From: Brucella anthropi_A
GTDB taxonomy: Bacteria; Pseudomonadota; Alphaproteobacteria; Rhizobiales; Rhizobiaceae
Assembly (NCBI RefSeq): GCF_046630315.1
Contig: NZ_LQBD01000004.1
Coordinates: 1-64,000, forward strand
Direction of reading: 5' to 3'
DNA length: 64,000 bases
The position numbers and the translations under genes were made by a program. Below the pieces are notes generated by a model, which did not search any database, was not told the origin of the DNA, and was given only the letters and a program-made list of their open reading frames with translations. Positions 42,823 to 51,838 of the stretch are shown one piece after another (position 1 is the stretch's first letter; every line of letters begins with the position of its first letter).

Positions 42823-42876
42823 CCCTACTGCCCTACTGCCCTACTGCCCTACTGCCCTACTGCCCTACTGCCCTAC
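42823..42876. repeat. 8-bp tandem repeat array (VNTR)
   Basis: The unit CCCTACTG is repeated six times exactly from 42823 to 42870, plus six bases of a seventh copy. Its reverse complement in another phase is AGGGCAGT, the octamer used for Brucella VNTR typing. Copy number is expected to vary between strains. A degenerate inverted counterpart (GGGGCAGTAAGGCAGTAGGG) lies at 42732-42752. Confidence 0.95.
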
Positions 42877-42982
42877 CAAGGGCTAACGCTTCATTAAGCT
42901 TAATATCCGATAACGGATGAACGAATCCGTCCTGTCGCCGCGTTGACGGCAAATGGCCGGAATCCGCGAGCAGGACACGAGA

Positions 42983-43027
42983 GCATGTCTTCCCAAAGCG
43001 AGAGCCGGTTTTGGGGTAAAGACATGC
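42983..43027. repeat. Palindromic intergenic repeat (RIME-like)
   Basis: GCATGTCTTCCCAAA at the left and TTTGGGGTAAAGACATGC at the right form an imperfect 45-bp palindrome. This type of sequence (paired GCATGTCTT / AAGACATGC arms) recurs between genes in Brucella and Rhizobium genomes. It ends 70 nt before the rsmH start. Confidence 0.6.
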
Positions 43028-43097
43028 ATGAGAACAAACGATTAAAGCGGTTTTCGCTTTGGATGACGGGCTGCGTGCCCGGGAAAGGATCGGAATG

Positions 43098-44138
43098 ATG
43101 GCAAGCCTCGGCGGAGACAATTCTCAAGCCGGTGGGGCTGAAGTCCGTCACGTTCCGGTGCTGATCGCCGAAGTGATCGACGCTCTGAAGCCTGGACCGG
43201 GCGCGGTGATTGTCGATGGGACATTCGGCGCCGGTGGATATACGCGCCGCATATTGGAAACGGGCGCCGACGTGATCGCGATTGACCGCGATCCGACCGC
43301 GATCGAAGCAGGCCGTGCGATGGAACAGCAGTTTACCGGCAGGCTCACCCTGGTCGAGTCCCGGTTTTCCGCGCTCGATGAAGCCGCCTCGAAGGTCAAG
43401 GGAGCAGGCAGCAAGGTGGATGGCGTTGTGCTCGATATTGGCGTGTCGTCGATGCAGATCGATGAAGCCGAGCGCGGCTTTTCCTTCCAGAAGGATGGTC
43501 CGCTCGATATGCGCATGTCGAAAAAGGGGCCAAGTGCTGCCGATGTCGTCAACCGTCTCAAGACCGGCGATCTTGCCCGTATCTTCAATTTTCTTGGCGA
43601 GGAGCGCCATGCAGGCCGCATCGCGCGCATGATCGACAAGCGCCGCGCCGCGCAGCCCTTCACGCGCACGCTCGATCTCGCCAATGCCATTGAAACGCTT
43701 GTGGGGCGCAATCCGAAGGATCGCATTCACCCCGCGACGCGCGTGTTCCAGGCGCTGCGCGTCTATGTGAATGATGAGCTGGGCGAACTGGCGCGGGCGC
43801 TGCTTGCCGCCGAACGCATCCTGAAGCCGGGCGGTCGGCTGGTCGTGGTGACGTTCCATTCGCTGGAAGACCGCATGGTGAAGCGCTATTTCGCGGACCG
43901 TGCGGGCGGCAGCGCCGGATCGCGGCATATGCCGGAAATGCATGTCCGCCTGCCGAGCTTCACGCCCGCGGTCAAGGGCGCTGTCGGCCCGACAGCCGAG
44001 GAAGAAGAACGAAACCCGCGCGCGCGCTCGGCAAAGCTGCGCGCAGGCATCAGGACGGAAAATCCGCCACTGGAAGACGATCTATCGCTTTTCGGACTGC
44101 CCAAACTGCCCGAGACGAACGAACTGGCCCGGAGTTGA
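43098..44138 (+). CDS. rsmH: 16S rRNA (cytosine(1402)-N(4))-methyltransferase
   Basis: 346 aa (formerly mraW). HVPVLIAEVIDAL at the N-terminus, VDGTFGAGGYTRRIL (SAM motif I), LDIGVSSMQIDEAERGFSF, GPLDMRM and VTFHSLEDRMVKRYF are diagnostic of RsmH. It methylates C1402 in the decoding site. First gene of the dcw cluster here. Tandem Met codons at 43095 and 43098 both suit the upstream AAAGGA; the second is chosen. ftsL begins 4 nt after the stop codon. Confidence 0.95.
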   Translation: MASLGGDNSQAGGAEVRHVPVLIAEVIDALKPGPGAVIVDGTFGAGGYTRRILETGADVIAIDRDPTAIEAGRAMEQQFTGRLTLVESRFSALDEAASKVKGAGSKVDGVVLDIGVSSMQIDEAERGFSFQKDGPLDMRMSKKGPSAADVVNRLKTGDLARIFNFLGEERHAGRIARMIDKRRAAQPFTRTLDLANAIETLVGRNPKDRIHPATRVFQALRVYVNDELGELARALLAAERILKPGGRLVVVTFHSLEDRMVKRYFADRAGGSAGSRHMPEMHVRLPSFTPAVKGAVGPTAEEEERNPRARSAKLRAGIRTENPPLEDDLSLFGLPKLPETNELARS

Positions 44139-44142
44139 ACGA

Positions 44143-44544
44143 GTGCTGCGTACTTTCGACATCATCATGATAGCGGCGATGCTGGTGGCGGCGACCGTCA
44201 CCTACACGATCAAATATGACGCGGAAAAGCAGATCGCGGTCATTGCGAAGCTCAAGCGGCAGATCGAGTCCGAGAAGGACACGATCACGCTTTTGCGCGC
44301 CGACTGGGCATTGATGACCCAGCCCGGCCGTTTGCAGAGCCTCGTCGGTGTCTATGAAAAGGAACTCAATCTCCAGCCGATCGAAGCCGAACAGCTTGTC
44401 ATGGGTGTGGGCGAAATTCCGGAACGCCCCATCGACGATATTCAGAAGATCATCTCCGGCAGCGATGAACTGCTTGCAAGCGGCGTGCTCGAAAAGGATG
44501 AGATCACGACCGGCAGCGTCAAGAAGAGCGGGGCGAAGCACTGA
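44143..44544 (+). CDS. ftsL: Cell division protein FtsL
   Basis: 133 aa from a GTG start with GGAG 8 nt upstream. One membrane helix (about 5-23, FDIIMIAAMLVAATVTYTI) is followed by a coiled-coil segment (IAKLKRQIESEKDTITLLRAD), then WALMTQPGRLQSLVG, the typical FtsL pattern. It bridges FtsQ/FtsB and FtsW/FtsI in the divisome. Sequence is poorly conserved in the family; position between rsmH and ftsI secures the call. The extended C-terminal tail is normal for Rhizobiales. Confidence 0.9.
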   Translation: MLRTFDIIMIAAMLVAATVTYTIKYDAEKQIAVIAKLKRQIESEKDTITLLRADWALMTQPGRLQSLVGVYEKELNLQPIEAEQLVMGVGEIPERPIDDIQKIISGSDELLASGVLEKDEITTGSVKKSGAKH

Positions 44545-44546
44545 CC

Positions 44547-46361
44547 ATGCGGCTCAGACCTTTCAGAAAAAAGAATATGCAGGCAGGTGACGGTGTTGAG
44601 CCGGTCGGCGATGAAAAGCTGGCCGGCAACATGGCTTTTGTCGGCTCGCGCAAGAAACATGGCAACCGCGCGCGCAACCGCCTGTGGATGGCCATTGCCT
44701 GTTTTGTCGGCATCTATGGCGTCATCGGCGGCAAGCTTGTCTATTTCGGCGTCATTGGCGGCGAAAACGAGGATAGTGCGGGGCCTGCCGTCCACCAGCT
44801 GGCGTCGCGCCCGGATATTCTCGACCGCAACGGCGAAATTCTCGCCACCGACATCAAGACCGCATCGCTCTATGCCGAGCCGCGCAAGATCGTCGATCCC
44901 GACGAAACCGTGGAAATGCTGGCGACGGTGCTGCCCGATCTCGATTGGGAGGCGACCTACAAGCGCCTGAAAAGCGGAGCCGGTTTCGTCTGGATCAAGC
45001 GCGGGCTGACGCCGAAGCAGCAGAGCCAGATCATGGCGCTCGGCGTGCCGGGCATCGGTTTTCGCACCGAAAAGCGCCGCTTCTATCCGGGCGGCCCGAC
45101 CGCTTCGCACATTCTGGGCCTCGTCAATGTCGACAATCAGGGCATTGCGGGCATGGAGAAATATATCGACAGCCAGGGGCTGACCGATCTGCGCTCCGTC
45201 GGTCTTGCGACCGGGCAGTCGCTCGAGCCGGTGCGCCTTTCCATCGATATTCGCGTGCAGCACATCATGCGCGACGTGCTGGTCAAGGCCATGGAGCGCT
45301 ATCGCGCAATCGCCGCCGGCGCGGTGGTGCTGAACGTCAAGACCGGCGAAGTCATCGCCATGTCGTCGGTGCCGGATTTCGATCCGAACAATCCGGTGCA
45401 TGCGCTGGACAAGGATCGCCTCAACCGCATGTCGGCCGGCACCTATGAAATGGGCTCGACCATCAAGAGCTTCACGACCGCCATGGCGCTCGATTCCGGC
45501 AAGTTCACCTTGCAGTCGAAGCTCGATGCCTCGCGTCCGCTGGTGTTCGGCCGCCAGACGATCCGCGACTTCCACGGCAAGGGCCGCTGGCTCACGCTGC
45601 CGGAAGTCTTCATCTTCTCGTCCAATATCGGTTCGGGCCGTGAGGCGGATGCCGTCGGCATCGAGGGGCACCGCGCTTTCCTGAAGAAGATCGGCCTTCT
45701 CGACCGCATGCAGACGGAACTGCCGGAAGTGGCGCGCCCCGTCGAGCCGCGCGTGTGGAAGAAGGTTCATTCGATGACCATTTCCTTCGGTCATGGCATG
45801 ATGACGACGCCGCTGCAAACGGCGGTGGGGGCGGCGGCGCTGATGAATGGCGGCAAGCTGATGGAGCCGACTTTCCTGATGCGCACGCAGGCCGAGGCCG
45901 ACAAGGTGGCCAAGCAGGTTATTCATCCACAGGTTTCCGCGGATATGCGCTATCTCTATCGCCTCAATGCCACCGCCCAGGGCGGCTCCGGCAAGCGGGC
46001 GACGGTTCCGGGCTATCGCGTCGGCGGCAAGACCGGCACGGCGGAAAAGGTCGTGCATGGCCGCTACTCGAAAGATGTGCGCTTCAACGCGTTTCTGGCG
46101 TCATTTCCGATGGATGACCCGACCTATGTGGTGCTGACCATCATCGACGAACCCAAGCCGGAAGAAGGCAAGTTCAGCGCGACCGCCGGTCTCAATGCAG
46201 CGCCGATGGTTTCGGAGATCATCCGCCGATCTGCGTCCTTCCTCGGTGTGAAGCCCGATTTCCAACTCGAAGCCCAGCCGGCAATGGTTAGCAATTTGAG
46301 CGGCAGGCCTGATTTTCAACAGGAAGTGCCGCCAGCAATGGTTTCCAACGAATACGACTGA
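44547..46361 (+). CDS. ftsI: Septal peptidoglycan transpeptidase FtsI (PBP3)
   Basis: 604 aa. A cytoplasmic basic N-terminus, one membrane helix (about 47-68), a pedestal domain starting at SRPDILDRNG, and a transpeptidase domain with S304-T-I-K307, S358-S-N360 and K495-T-G, the three active-site motifs. It crosslinks septal murein with FtsW. Odd feature: the C-terminal tail carries a near-exact duplication of a 15-residue unit (PDFQ-x-E-x2-PAMVSN) at about 570-602, outside the enzymatic domain. It starts 2 nt after ftsL ends. Confidence 0.95.
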   Translation: MRLRPFRKKNMQAGDGVEPVGDEKLAGNMAFVGSRKKHGNRARNRLWMAIACFVGIYGVIGGKLVYFGVIGGENEDSAGPAVHQLASRPDILDRNGEILATDIKTASLYAEPRKIVDPDETVEMLATVLPDLDWEATYKRLKSGAGFVWIKRGLTPKQQSQIMALGVPGIGFRTEKRRFYPGGPTASHILGLVNVDNQGIAGMEKYIDSQGLTDLRSVGLATGQSLEPVRLSIDIRVQHIMRDVLVKAMERYRAIAAGAVVLNVKTGEVIAMSSVPDFDPNNPVHALDKDRLNRMSAGTYEMGSTIKSFTTAMALDSGKFTLQSKLDASRPLVFGRQTIRDFHGKGRWLTLPEVFIFSSNIGSGREADAVGIEGHRAFLKKIGLLDRMQTELPEVARPVEPRVWKKVHSMTISFGHGMMTTPLQTAVGAAALMNGGKLMEPTFLMRTQAEADKVAKQVIHPQVSADMRYLYRLNATAQGGSGKRATVPGYRVGGKTGTAEKVVHGRYSKDVRFNAFLASFPMDDPTYVVLTIIDEPKPEEGKFSATAGLNAAPMVSEIIRRSASFLGVKPDFQLEAQPAMVSNLSGRPDFQQEVPPAMVSNEYD

Positions 46362-46418
46362 TTCGCATAACGCAGCCCTTGCAGCGATACGTACAACTGA
46401 TCTGGATTTGGTAGGACC

Positions 46419-47885
46419 ATGAAACTGAAGGAAATCGCTCTCTTTAAGGAACTGGCCTCCGGCAATGCCGGCGAGGTGGAGATCGCCGGCGTCACGTCGG
46501 ACTCCCGCAAGGTCGAACGCGGTTTTCTTTTCGCGGCGCTGAAGGGCGTGAAAGCGGATGGCGCGGCCTTTGCCGCCGACGCCGTCAAGCGCGGCGCAAG
46601 CGCCATTATCGCGGGCAAGGATACAGCCATCGCCGATGCGGGCGTGCCGGTCCTGCACGTGGACGATCCGCGCCATGCGCTCGCGATTGCCGCCGCTCAA
46701 TTTTACGGCAGGCAGCCGGAAGTCATGGTTGCCGTGACCGGCACCAGCGGCAAGACGTCCGTTGCCTCCTTCACGCGCCAGATCTGGGCCTATGCCGGTT
46801 TCCCGGCGGCGAATATCGGCACGACCGGCGTGTTCTCGCCGACCCGCAGCGACTATAATTCGCTGACCACGCCCGATCCGGTGGAACTGCATCGCGTTCT
46901 GGCAGAGCTTGCCGATGAAGGCGTGACCCATGCGGCCATGGAAGCGTCGTCGCATGGTCTCGACCAGCGCCGCCTGGACGGCGTCAGGCTCGCTGCCGGG
47001 GCCTTCACCAATCTCGGCCGCGACCATATGGATTATCACGCGACCGTCGAGGAATATCTGGGCGCGAAGATGCGCCTCTTCAACACGCTTTTGCCGAAGG
47101 GCGCGCCAGCCATCATCTTCTCCGACGATCAATTCTCGGCACAGGCCATCGAAGCGGCGACCCTTGCCGGCTGCGACGTGAAGACGGTCGGGCGAAAAGG
47201 CAATTTCATCGCCCTCAAGCGCGTGGAGCATGAGCGTTTCCGCCAGCATGTCGAAGTGCGCATCGGTGACGAGATTTTTGAGATCGAACTGCCGCTCGCC
47301 GGTGATTTCCAGGTGGCGAATGCGCTGGTCGCGGCAGGGCTTGCCATGGTTACGGGCGTTCCGGCGGCGGCGGCCATGCGCGCTCTGGAACGTCTGAAGG
47401 GCGCGCCGGGGCGGCTTGATCTCATCGGCGCGACGGAAGATGGCGCGCCGGCCTATGTCGATTACGCCCATAAGCCGGAGGCGCTGGAAAATGTCCTGAC
47501 TTCCGTGCGTCCGTTCACGACGGGCCGGGTGATCGTGGTTTTCGGCTGCGGCGGCGACCGCGACAAGGGCAAGCGCCCGATCATGGGCGAGATCGCCTCG
47601 CGTCTGGCCGATGTGGCAATCGTCACGGATGACAATCCGCGCTCGGAAGTTCCGGCCCAGATACGCTCTGAAATCATGGTTTCGGCACCGGGCGCAACCG
47701 AAATCGGCGATCGCCGCGAGGCGATCTTTACCGCCGTGTCGATGATGCAGCCGGGCGACACGCTGGTCGTTGCAGGCAAGGGGCACGAGGAGGGGCAGAT
47801 CGTCGGCAACATCACCCTGCCATTCTCCGATCATGCCGAAGTTGCAGCCGCCCTTGCCGCCCGTCTTGAGGAGCGCTCGCAATGA
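46419..47885 (+). CDS. murE: UDP-MurNAc-L-Ala-D-Glu:meso-diaminopimelate ligase
   Basis: 488 aa. Adds meso-DAP to the UDP-MurNAc dipeptide in the cytoplasm. ATP loop GTSGKT at 108-113; the D405-N-P-R408 motif binds the meso-DAP side chain, distinguishing it from lysine-adding enzymes; YAHKPEALENVL is also typical. Length fits. The start has GGTAGGA upstream. Its stop overlaps the murF start by 4 nt (ATGA). Confidence 0.96.
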   Translation: MKLKEIALFKELASGNAGEVEIAGVTSDSRKVERGFLFAALKGVKADGAAFAADAVKRGASAIIAGKDTAIADAGVPVLHVDDPRHALAIAAAQFYGRQPEVMVAVTGTSGKTSVASFTRQIWAYAGFPAANIGTTGVFSPTRSDYNSLTTPDPVELHRVLAELADEGVTHAAMEASSHGLDQRRLDGVRLAAGAFTNLGRDHMDYHATVEEYLGAKMRLFNTLLPKGAPAIIFSDDQFSAQAIEAATLAGCDVKTVGRKGNFIALKRVEHERFRQHVEVRIGDEIFEIELPLAGDFQVANALVAAGLAMVTGVPAAAAMRALERLKGAPGRLDLIGATEDGAPAYVDYAHKPEALENVLTSVRPFTTGRVIVVFGCGGDRDKGKRPIMGEIASRLADVAIVTDDNPRSEVPAQIRSEIMVSAPGATEIGDRREAIFTAVSMMQPGDTLVVAGKGHEEGQIVGNITLPFSDHAEVAAALAARLEERSQ

Positions 47886-49312
47886 GTGAATGGCTCTGGA
47901 CATCCGACGATATGGTCGAAGCCATGGAAGGCAGGCCGTTCGGCAACCTTCCCGGCGGCGTAACCGGTATTTCCATCGACAGCCGCTCGCTGAAGCCCGG
48001 CGAGGCATTCTTCGCCATCAAGGGCGAACAGTTCGACGGGCACGATTTCGTAACCAGCGCCATGGCCGCCGGTGCGGGTCTTCTTGTGGTGGCGGAGCAT
48101 CGCCTGCCCGCATTCGGCAATTCCAAGGTGCCGATGATCGTGGTCGAGGATGTGCTCGAGGCCCTGATCAAGCTCGGCATTGCCTCGCGCGCCCGCTCCA
48201 AGGCGCAGATCATTGCTGTGACGGGTTCCGTCGGCAAGACGACGACCAAGGAAGCCCTGCGCCATGTGCTTTCGGACGTGGGCAAGGTGCACGCTTCCGT
48301 GGCGTCGTTCAACAATCATTGGGGTGTGCCGCTGACGCTTGCGCGCATGCCGGCCGACACGGATTACGGCATCTTTGAAATCGGCATGAACCATCATGAC
48401 GAAATTCGTCCGCTGGTGAAGATGGTGCGCCCGCATGTGGCGCTGATTACGCTGATTGCACCCGCACATCTTGGTCATTTCGCCAATCTGGAGGAAATCG
48501 CCGTCGCCAAGGCCGAGATTTTCGAAGGCATCGTGCCGGGCGGCTACGCGCTTCTCAACCGCGACGACAAGCGCTTCAGGCAGCTGGAGGAACTGGCCGC
48601 AAAGGCAGGCGTCGAGCACATTGCCACATTCGGCGAGAATGCCCGTTCCGATTATCGCCTGCGGGAAGTGAAGCTGCATCCCACCTGCTCGTGCATGACG
48701 GTGAAGATCGGCACGCATGAGGCTGCGGTCAAGGTCGGGATGCCGGGCCGCCATATCGTGCAGAACATGCTCGCCGTGCTGGGTGCGGCCGATCTGGTCG
48801 GGGCGGATATCGCCAAGGTGATGATGGCCATGGCGACGCTGTCCGCCGAGGGCGGCCGCGGCGCGCGCCACGTGCTTCAGCACCCGGAAGGCACCTTCAC
48901 GCTGATCGACGAGAGCTATAACGCCAACCCGACCTCGATGCGCGCGGCCCTGTCGCTCTTGCATTCCACGACGCCGGAAGGCTCGCGCGGCCGTCGCATC
49001 GCGGTTCTGGGCGATATGCTGGAGCTTGGCCGCCAGTCGGGCAAACTCCACGCCGATCTGGCGCGTCCGATCGTGGATGCCGATGTGAATGCGCTTTTTA
49101 TCGGTGGACCGGACATGTCGGCACTTAAAAATGCCTTGCCGGTTGAAATTCAGACCGAGTACAGGCAAAGCACCGACGAATTGTTGCCGCTGGTGATCAA
49201 GGCGGTCCGTCCGGGCGATGTCATCATGGTGAAATCGTCGAAGGGGATCGGCTTTTCCAGGATCGTCAAGGCGCTGATTGCCCAGTTTCCGCCGGTGGAA
49301 CCCGCGGAATAA
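47882..49312 (+). CDS. murF: UDP-MurNAc-tripeptide:D-Ala-D-Ala ligase
   Basis: 476 aa. Adds D-Ala-D-Ala to complete the UDP-MurNAc pentapeptide. The ATP loop GSVGKTTTKE (near residue 116), FNNHWGVPLTL, EIGMNHHDEI and DESYNANPTSMRAAL are MurF motifs. The start is shared with the murE stop (4-nt overlap). Confidence 0.96.
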   Translation: MSEWLWTSDDMVEAMEGRPFGNLPGGVTGISIDSRSLKPGEAFFAIKGEQFDGHDFVTSAMAAGAGLLVVAEHRLPAFGNSKVPMIVVEDVLEALIKLGIASRARSKAQIIAVTGSVGKTTTKEALRHVLSDVGKVHASVASFNNHWGVPLTLARMPADTDYGIFEIGMNHHDEIRPLVKMVRPHVALITLIAPAHLGHFANLEEIAVAKAEIFEGIVPGGYALLNRDDKRFRQLEELAAKAGVEHIATFGENARSDYRLREVKLHPTCSCMTVKIGTHEAAVKVGMPGRHIVQNMLAVLGAADLVGADIAKVMMAMATLSAEGGRGARHVLQHPEGTFTLIDESYNANPTSMRAALSLLHSTTPEGSRGRRIAVLGDMLELGRQSGKLHADLARPIVDADVNALFIGGPDMSALKNALPVEIQTEYRQSTDELLPLVIKAVRPGDVIMVKSSKGIGFSRIVKALIAQFPPVEPAE

Positions 49313-49339
49313 GCGGTATTTGAGGGATCTTTCTCCACG

Positions 49340-50422
49340 ATGTTGATGTTTCTCACCTTCTTCGCCGAACATATGACACCGCTCAATGTGTTCCGCTACA
49401 TTACTTTCCGCACTGGCGGCGCGATGATTACATCGGCGCTGATCGTGTTTCTGTTCGGCCCGTCGATCATCAATTCGCTCCGGGTGCGTCAGGGGAAAGG
49501 CCAGCCGATCCGCGCCGACGGTCCGCAGACCCATTTCAAGAAGGCCGGCACGCCGACCATGGGCGGGCTCATGATCATGACCGGCATTCTCGCCTCGTGC
49601 CTGCTCTGGGCCAATCTCTCAAGCGTCTATGTCTGGGTCGTGCTGATGGTCACGGTCGGTTTCGGCGCCATCGGCTTTTACGACGATTATCTGAAGGTGA
49701 CGAAGCAGTCCGACAAGGGCTTTTCCGGCAAGGCGCGTCTGGGCATCGAATTCCTGATCGCCGCCGCCGCCGCTTTCATCATCATGCGGGCAGGGCAGGA
49801 GCCGTTCTCCTCCTCGCTGACCTTTCCATTCGCCAAGCAGTTCGTCATCAATCTGAGCTGGTTCTTCATTCCGTTTGCAGCCTTCGTCATGGTCGGCGCG
49901 GGCAATGCGGTGAACCTGACCGATGGTCTTGACGGTCTTGCAATCGTTCCGGTCATGGTGGCCGCGGCTTCCTTCGGGTTCATCGCCTATCTTTCCGGCA
50001 ATGCGATCTTCGCCGATTATCTGCAAATCCATTTCGTGCCGGGCACGGGTGAGCTTGCGGTCGTCCTCGGCGCCGTCATCGGCGCGGGCCTTGGCTTCTT
50101 GTGGTTCAACGCACCGCCCGCCGCCATTTTCATGGGCGATACGGGTTCGCTGGCGCTGGGCGGCATGCTCGGCACCGTTGCGGTTGCGACAAAGCACGAA
50201 ATCGTCCTCGCCATCATCGGCGGCCTGTTCGTCATGGAGGCCCTTTCCGTCATCATTCAGGTTGGTTCCTTCAAGCTGACGGGCAAGCGCGTCTTCCTGA
50301 TGGCGCCCATCCACCACCATTTCGAAAAGAAGGGCTGGACCGAGAGCCAGGTCGTGATCCGGTTCTGGATCGTCGCGATCATCCTCGCGATGATCGGCCT
50401 CTCCACCTTGAAGCTCAGATAA
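49340..50422 (+). CDS. mraY: Phospho-MurNAc-pentapeptide translocase (lipid I synthase)
   Basis: 360 aa with about ten membrane helices. The motifs GTPTMGG, GFYDDYLKVTK (Asp pair), GAGNAVNLTDGLDGLAIVP, FMGDTGSLALGG and APIHHHFEKKGW match MraY of Gram-negative bacteria. It transfers phospho-MurNAc-pentapeptide to undecaprenyl phosphate at the inner membrane. GAGGG lies about 12 nt before the ATG. murD follows 12 nt downstream. Confidence 0.97.
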   Translation: MLMFLTFFAEHMTPLNVFRYITFRTGGAMITSALIVFLFGPSIINSLRVRQGKGQPIRADGPQTHFKKAGTPTMGGLMIMTGILASCLLWANLSSVYVWVVLMVTVGFGAIGFYDDYLKVTKQSDKGFSGKARLGIEFLIAAAAAFIIMRAGQEPFSSSLTFPFAKQFVINLSWFFIPFAAFVMVGAGNAVNLTDGLDGLAIVPVMVAAASFGFIAYLSGNAIFADYLQIHFVPGTGELAVVLGAVIGAGLGFLWFNAPPAAIFMGDTGSLALGGMLGTVAVATKHEIVLAIIGGLFVMEALSVIIQVGSFKLTGKRVFLMAPIHHHFEKKGWTESQVVIRFWIVAIILAMIGLSTLKLR

Positions 50423-50434
50423 CAGGCAAACAGA

Positions 50435-51838
50435 ATGATCCCGATCACCGCCCTCAAGGATAAGACAGTCGCCCTTTTCGGACTGGGCGGGTCGGGCATT
50501 GCCACCGCCAGGGCCATTCTTGCCGGCGGGGCGAAGATCATCGCCTGGGACGACAATCCCGACAGCGTTGCCCGTGCCCAGAGCGCGGGCATTGCCACAG
50601 GCGATCTCAGGCAGGCCGACTGGTCGCAGTTCGCCGCCTTCGTGCTGTCGCCCGGTGTTCCGCTGACCCATCCAAAGCCGCACTGGACAGTCGACCTGGC
50701 CCATGCTGCCGGGGTTGAAATCATCGGCGACGTGGAACTTTTCGTCCGCGAGCGCAATCATATCGCTCCCGATTGCCCGTTCATCGCCATTACCGGCACC
50801 AACGGCAAGTCGACGACCACCGCCCTGATCGCCCATATCATCAAGGCTTCCGGTCGCGACATGCAGCTTGGCGGCAATATCGGCACGGCAATCCTGACGC
50901 TGGAACCGCCGCGCGCCGACCGTTTCTATGTCGTGGAATGCTCGTCCTACCAGATTGATCTCGCGCCGTCGCTGAACCCGACGGCGGGCATCCTGCTCAA
51001 TCTGACGCCGGATCATCTGGACCGTCACGGCTCGATGGAAAACTATGCCGCGATCAAGGAACGTCTGGTGGCGGCGAGCGATACGGCGATCATCGGCGTC
51101 GATGATCATTATTGCGAGGCCATTGCCGACAGGCTTTATCGCGACGGCGTGGATGTCGTGCGGATTTCCAAGGAAAAGCGGCTCGGCAAGGGCTATTTCG
51201 CCGATGGTGCCAAACTGTTCTGGTCGCAGGATGGCGAAATCGACGAAATCGCCTCGCTGGAGGGCATCGGTTCGCTGCGCGGCGCGCATAATGCGCAGAA
51301 CGCGCTGGCGGCCATTGTCGCCTGTCTGTCCGTCGGTTTGAGCATCGAGGAAATCCATGCCGGGTTGAAGAGCTTTCCGGGCCTTGCCCACCGCATGGAA
51401 CAGGTGGGACGCCGTGGAAAAGTGCTGTTCGTCAATGATTCCAAGGCGACCAATGCGGAGGCCACAGCGCCTGCATTGTCTTCCTTCCCGCAGAACATCT
51501 ACTGGATTGCAGGCGGCGTGCCGAAAGCCGGCGGGATTGCCGCTCTGGCAGGGTTCTTCCCGCGGATTGCCAAGGCCTATCTGATCGGCGAGGCCGCGGC
51601 ACAGTTTGCGGCAACGCTTGGCGATGCGGCGCCGTTCGAGATTTCCGACACGCTTGCGGTTGCCGTTGAACACGCGGCCCACGATGCCGGTAACGATGCC
51701 GCGCCCGAGCCGGTCGTGCTGCTGTCGCCAGCCTGCGCGAGCTTCGACCAGTTCCAGAATTTTGAAAAACGCGGCGATGCATTCCGCAGCGCCGTTCTGG
51801 CGCTTCCGGGCGCCGAAAGAATTGGAGGGGAAAGCTGA
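50435..51838 (+). CDS. murD: UDP-MurNAc-L-Ala:D-glutamate ligase
   Basis: 467 aa. A Rossmann-like N-terminus (VALFGLGGSGIATARAILAG), ATP loop GTNGKSTTTALIAHI near residue 121, and NDSKATNAEATAPAL near residue 330 in the C-terminal domain. It adds D-Glu to UDP-MurNAc-L-Ala. Longer than E. coli MurD (438 aa), as usual in Rhizobiales. The last base of its stop is the first base of the ftsW start. Confidence 0.96.
   Translation: MIPITALKDKTVALFGLGGSGIATARAILAGGAKIIAWDDNPDSVARAQSAGIATGDLRQADWSQFAAFVLSPGVPLTHPKPHWTVDLAHAAGVEIIGDVELFVRERNHIAPDCPFIAITGTNGKSTTTALIAHIIKASGRDMQLGGNIGTAILTLEPPRADRFYVVECSSYQIDLAPSLNPTAGILLNLTPDHLDRHGSMENYAAIKERLVAASDTAIIGVDDHYCEAIADRLYRDGVDVVRISKEKRLGKGYFADGAKLFWSQDGEIDEIASLEGIGSLRGAHNAQNALAAIVACLSVGLSIEEIHAGLKSFPGLAHRMEQVGRRGKVLFVNDSKATNAEATAPALSSFPQNIYWIAGGVPKAGGIAALAGFFPRIAKAYLIGEAAAQFAATLGDAAPFEISDTLAVAVEHAAHDAGNDAAPEPVVLLSPACASFDQFQNFEKRGDAFRSAVLALPGAERIGGES

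Larger units (their letters stand above)
42649..43097. other. 449-base interval between mntH and rsmH; no mraZ
   Basis: The interval holds, left to right, the Mur operator, an inverted degenerate octamer arm (42732-42752), the octamer tandem array (42823-42876), two GANTC sites near 42921-42960 and a palindrome (42983-43027). No mraZ frame is present, although many bacteria have it just before rsmH. The promoter of the dcw cluster must lie here. Confidence 0.6.

Noticed and set aside
42823..42876. CRISPR array
   Set aside because: The units are 8 bp and directly adjacent without spacers; it is a simple VNTR. No cas genes or CRISPR arrays were seen in the window.
42880..43097. Degenerate mraZ remnant before rsmH
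   Set aside because: A short resemblance (GTTGACGGCAAATGGCC) is too weak and the frame is broken at once; treated as chance.
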